Both the position numbers and the translations under genes were made by a program. Shown piece after piece: positions 30,345 to 32,808 of a stretch of 32,808 bases of DNA. The stretch spans positions 1-32,808 of the forward strand of contig UROI01000014.1 of the NCBI GenBank assembly GCA_900549325.1, read 5' to 3'. Source of the stretch: an uncultured Mycoplasmatota bacterium (GTDB taxonomy: Bacteria > Bacillota_I > Bacilli_A > RF39 > UBA660). Positions within the stretch are counted from its first letter, which is position 1, and each line of letters begins with the position of its first letter. The notes beneath the pieces were generated by a model. The model worked only from the letters and a program-made list of their open reading frames with translations, made no database searches and was not told where the DNA came from.

Positions 30345-30924
30345 CTATATATGGGGAATATTTATAGTACTAGGAGTAATAATAAGTATTATAAAAGGAG
30401 ATTCTAATCTTACTAATAATTTAATAACATCAGGTACTAAAGGAATAGATATGATACTTAATTTAATTCCACTTATGTGTCTCTGGCTTGGTATTATGAA
30501 AATAGCGGATTCTTCGGGACTATTAAATATTATTTCTAATAAGTTATCTAAATTTATTAGAGTGATATTTCCTGAGATACCTAAAGGGGATCCCGCTATT
30601 GCATATATATCATCAAATATAGTTATGAATATGCTTGGACTAGGTAATGCTGCTACTCCCTTTGGTATAAAGGCTATGACTAGATTAAAAGAGTTAAATA
30701 ATAATAGTGATATTGCTTCACGTAGTATGATAACATTTTTAGTAATTAATACTTCTTCAGTAACGATAATTCCTACTACTGTGATATCACTTAGAATAGC
30801 CCCGGGATCAAGTAATCCTACTGAAATAATATCAGCAGCAATTATAACAACCTTTCTATCTACTATGATGGGTTTATTAATAGATAGATTATTCTATCTA
30901 ATCTGGAGAAGACATTATGTTTAA
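30337..30924 (+). CDS. spmA: Spore maturation protein A homologue (nucleoside-recognition domain)
   Basis: A 195-residue membrane protein. Family features are TSGTKGIDMILNLIPLMCLWLGIMKIADSSGLL, the KGDPAIAYISSNIVMNMLGLGNAATPFGIKAM core (about 80-112), and TSSVTIIPTTVISLRIAPGSSNP. This is the SpmA signature and length. In Bacillus, SpmA and SpmB affect spore core dehydration; the family probably transports something. It overlaps the carboxypeptidase gene by 8 bp and spmB by 8 bp, so the three are translationally coupled. Confidence 0.92.
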   Translation: MINYIWGIFIVLGVIISIIKGDSNLTNNLITSGTKGIDMILNLIPLMCLWLGIMKIADSSGLLNIISNKLSKFIRVIFPEIPKGDPAIAYISSNIVMNMLGLGNAATPFGIKAMTRLKELNNNSDIASRSMITFLVINTSSVTIIPTTVISLRIAPGSSNPTEIISAAIITTFLSTMMGLLIDRLFYLIWRRHYV

Positions 30925-31435
30925 TTATTTAATACCCATAATAGTTATCATAATACTAATTTATGGCCTATATAAAAAAGTAGATATATTTGATACCTTC
31001 TTACTAGGAGTAAAAGAAGGTCTAAAGAGTAGTATTAATTTATTTCCTACCATCTTTGCTATGATAATAGCCATTAATTTACTTACCAGAAGTGGTTTTA
31101 TTTTAGATATAACTAAGATATTAACGCCTTTATTTAATAAGATATCTTTTCCTGCAGAACTCTTATCACTAGCTATATTAAGACCGATATCTGGTAGTGC
31201 CTCGCTAAGTATGTTAAGTGAAATACTAAGTATCTATGGACCTGATTCATTTATTGGAAGAGTAGCCTCAGTAATGCAAGGTAGTACTGATACAACCATA
31301 TATATAATAAGTTTGTATTTTGCTAGTATAGGAGTTAAAAAAATAAAATATTCTCTAGTAGTAGGTCTACTTTCAGACTTAATAAGTATAATTTTATCAG
31401 TAGTAATTGTAACTATTATCTTTGGTAATTGCTAA
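30917..31435 (+). CDS. spmB: Spore maturation protein B homologue
   Basis: A 172-residue membrane protein, partner of SpmA. Motifs are TFLLGVKEGLKSSINLFPTIFAMIIAINLLTRSG, the ELLSLAILRPISGSASLSMLSEIL core (about 93-116), and SVMQGSTDTTIYIISLYFASIGVKK, all typical of SpmB. It ends the carboxypeptidase-spmA-spmB operon. The next gene begins after 42 bp with its own SD. Confidence 0.93.
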   Translation: MFNYLIPIIVIIILIYGLYKKVDIFDTFLLGVKEGLKSSINLFPTIFAMIIAINLLTRSGFILDITKILTPLFNKISFPAELLSLAILRPISGSASLSMLSEILSIYGPDSFIGRVASVMQGSTDTTIYIISLYFASIGVKKIKYSLVVGLLSDLISIILSVVIVTIIFGNC

Positions 31436-31477
31436 AGATAAAAATATGTGGTATTATACTACTTACTGGAGGTAATT

Positions 31478-31918
31478 ATGGAAACTGTACTTGATACTAA
31501 AAGTTTAAAAATATATAGTGAAATAATAGATAAATACACTATCTATTATACTCTAGAAAGAACATCATACCCATACTACATACTAACTAAAATGGAAGTA
31601 TATAAAGATAATATGCTCTTACTTAAAGTTAACACTAGTATAAATAATTATGATGGTCATACCATAGGAGCGGAGTATCAGACCCTAGTTATTACCACTC
31701 CAAACTCAGAGAGAATTATAAAATTGAATTCTAAAAATACTTTTACTGAAGACACTTTATCAGGAGCTAAAGAAGAAATATCTTACTGTGAAGAAAATAT
31801 TTTTAAAGAGAATATTTATACATACTTTCGTAGTAAAAATAATAAAATTAATATGCCAATAAATGAGTCAAAAAAGAAGAGATTATTACCAATATTTAGG
31901 AAGAAAAAAACTAGTTAA
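31478..31918 (+). CDS. Unknown soluble protein
   Basis: A 146-residue protein. The ATG at 31478 follows a GGAGG SD; a GTG further upstream at 31448 is in frame but has no SD. No signal peptide is present. The chain looks beta-rich (ILTKMEVYKDNMLLLKVNTSINNYDGHTIGAEYQTLVITTP) with a basic C-terminal tail (SKKKRLLPIFRKKKTS). I recognise no family. It may be read with spmB, as no terminator lies between, and it ends at a strong terminator. Confidence 0.7.
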   Translation: METVLDTKSLKIYSEIIDKYTIYYTLERTSYPYYILTKMEVYKDNMLLLKVNTSINNYDGHTIGAEYQTLVITTPNSERIIKLNSKNTFTEDTLSGAKEEISYCEENIFKENIYTYFRSKNNKINMPINESKKKRLLPIFRKKKTS

Positions 31919-31938
31919 ATATTAACTACTAGTTAATA

Positions 31939-31967
31939 AATAGGAATACCATAATTCCTATTTTTTT
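31939..31967 (+). terminator. Intrinsic terminator
   Basis: AATAGGAAT (31939-31947) pairs with ATTCCTATT (31954-31962) and is followed by TTTTT. Confidence 0.88.
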
Positions 31968-31997
31968 CTTATTTTATAAGGGTTTATAAATTTGCAT

Positions 31998-32027
31998 TTG
32001 ACAAGGAACTACAATTTATGGTAAGAT
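31998..32027 (+). promoter_or_regulatory. Promoter of the NlpC/P60 gene
   Basis: TTGACA (31998-32003, perfect -35), an 18-nt spacer and TAAGAT (32022-32027). Confidence 0.75.
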
Positions 32028-32063
32028 ATAAAACGTCCGCTAAAAAAATAATGAGGTGTAGAA

Positions 32064-32753
32064 GTGAAAAAACATAAAATGGAAATTGCAGCGCTGACTC
32101 TTATCTTAGGAGTTTTATGTTATGCATTTTACGATAGCAATATTAAGGGGAGCGAACAAGAAATTGTTCTTACTAATGAATTATTCACTATGAGTGAAAT
32201 TAAAAGTAAAGAAGACATTACCATGGAAATGTTATCTATCCCTGGTGAAGAGTTAAAGAAAGAACAAGATAAAAAGAAAGAAGAAAGTAAAGAAGAAGTA
32301 AAAGAACAAAAAGCTGATGAAAAGTTAATTAGTTTAGAGAATAGTGCTTATAGCATTAGTTTAGCGGTAGAAGAAGAAACTAATCCCTATAACGAAATAA
32401 TTTCTAATCAGGTTGTAAACTATGCTCTTCAGTTCGTTGGAAATCCTTATGTTTATGGAGGCAATTCATTAACTAATGGAACAGATTGTTCAGGATTTAC
32501 TAAATTAGTATTTGCAAAGTATGGAGTATATCTTCCTAGAAGTGCTCCGGAGCAGGCTTATGCTGGAAGACATGTAAGTCTAGAGGATATTATGCCTGGT
32601 GATATAATAGTGTCTGGATATGATGGAGTAGTATGTCATGCCGCATTATATATTGGCGATGGAAAATTAGTACACGCACTAAATTCAAACGTTGGAATAG
32701 TAGTAACAAGTATGTATATAATGCCTATTATAGATGTTAGAAGAGTAGCTTAA
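32064..32753 (+). CDS. NlpC/P60 family peptidoglycan hydrolase
   Basis: A 229-residue exported protein with a GTG start after a GAGGTG SD. An N-terminal hydrophobic segment (about 6-23) acts as signal or anchor, and a Glu/Lys-rich linker (about 55-100) spans the wall. The catalytic domain follows: FVGNPYVYGGNSLTNGTDCSGFTKLVF with Cys142, CHAALYIG with His192, and a third His in the following LVHALN. This is the full Cys-His-His set of a D,L-endopeptidase that cuts stem peptides. No extra binding domain is present. After the stop codon about 55 bp remain, in which I see nothing. Confidence 0.93.
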   Translation: MKKHKMEIAALTLILGVLCYAFYDSNIKGSEQEIVLTNELFTMSEIKSKEDITMEMLSIPGEELKKEQDKKKEESKEEVKEQKADEKLISLENSAYSISLAVEEETNPYNEIISNQVVNYALQFVGNPYVYGGNSLTNGTDCSGFTKLVFAKYGVYLPRSAPEQAYAGRHVSLEDIMPGDIIVSGYDGVVCHAALYIGDGKLVHALNSNVGIVVTSMYIMPIIDVRRVA

Positions 32754-32808
32754 TTTATTAATTAAAAAGTCAAGTGCAACTTTTGAATAGTTATAATAAT
32801 TGTCGCAA

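Overview
The window is AT-rich, densely packed Firmicutes-type DNA. It has strong Shine-Dalgarno (SD) sequences, TTGNNN-17-TATAAT promoters and standard stop codons (fbp ends in TGA). The order ybeY-dgkA-cdd-(insert)-era-yqzL-recO, with sepF-divIVA just before it, is classical for Bacilli and Clostridia. Multiple BspA-like repeat proteins, pseudopilins and a phosphoketolase suggest an uncultured, host-associated member of the Bacilli with a modest genome. This lineage call is inference; no rRNA is present.

Layout. 1-1526: 3' part of a BspA-like surface protein gene. 1739-4662: DUF362 protein and class III fructose-bisphosphatase. 4723-4799: tRNA-Glu(CUC). 4835-6797: divergent ylbJ- and ylbL-like genes. 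6798-10618: two paralogous BspA-like surface-protein genes, each behind a duplicated control region. 10756-13276: PASTA/polysaccharide-deacetylase gene and two pilin-like genes. 13333-19844: housekeeping block sepF, divIVA, vanZ-like, ybeY, dgkA, cdd, (AAA/DUF4143 insert), era, yqzL-like, recO, DUF212. 19914-20933: DUF1016 nuclease gene broken by one stop codon. 20991-26883: FemAB-type transferase (-), phosphoketolase, a coiled-coil membrane protein and two DUF1292 proteins. 26986-28391 (-): RluA-type pseudouridine synthase and an unknown gene. 28956-31435: a Ser/His/Thr-repeat peptide, then D,D-carboxypeptidase-spmA-spmB. 31478-32753: an unknown protein and an NlpC/P60 hydrolase.

The strongest candidate for a new system is the duplicated control region before the surface-protein genes at 7134 and 8864. 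Each has a promoter, a short leader ORF with a strong SD and a poly-G tract inside it (G10 at 6996-7005, G9 at 8731-8739), and then a long intrinsic-terminator hairpin immediately before the surface-gene SD. As sequenced, both leaders stop well before the terminator. Changing the tract by one G (G9 in the first, G10 in the second) lets translation run into the terminator hairpin. This predicts phase variation by tract slippage acting through ribosome-controlled transcription attenuation, rather than by frameshifting the antigen gene itself.

A second candidate is a family of intergenic elements of about 85-110 bp (1556-1661, 16100-16206, 26891-26975, 28610-28706, and a divergent pair at 6805-6858). 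Most carry a conserved TATATAATAGAT-type segment, and all have two tandem hairpins. The stem sequences differ but stay paired, and an internal mismatch keeps the same position.

The surface and envelope theme is consistent: BspA-like proteins, pseudopilins, deacetylase, Fem transferase, carboxypeptidase, NlpC/P60 and undecaprenol kinase all act on or outside the wall. ylbJ, spmA, spmB and the adjacent carboxypeptidase are sporulation-associated in Bacillus, but no sigma or coat genes are visible here.
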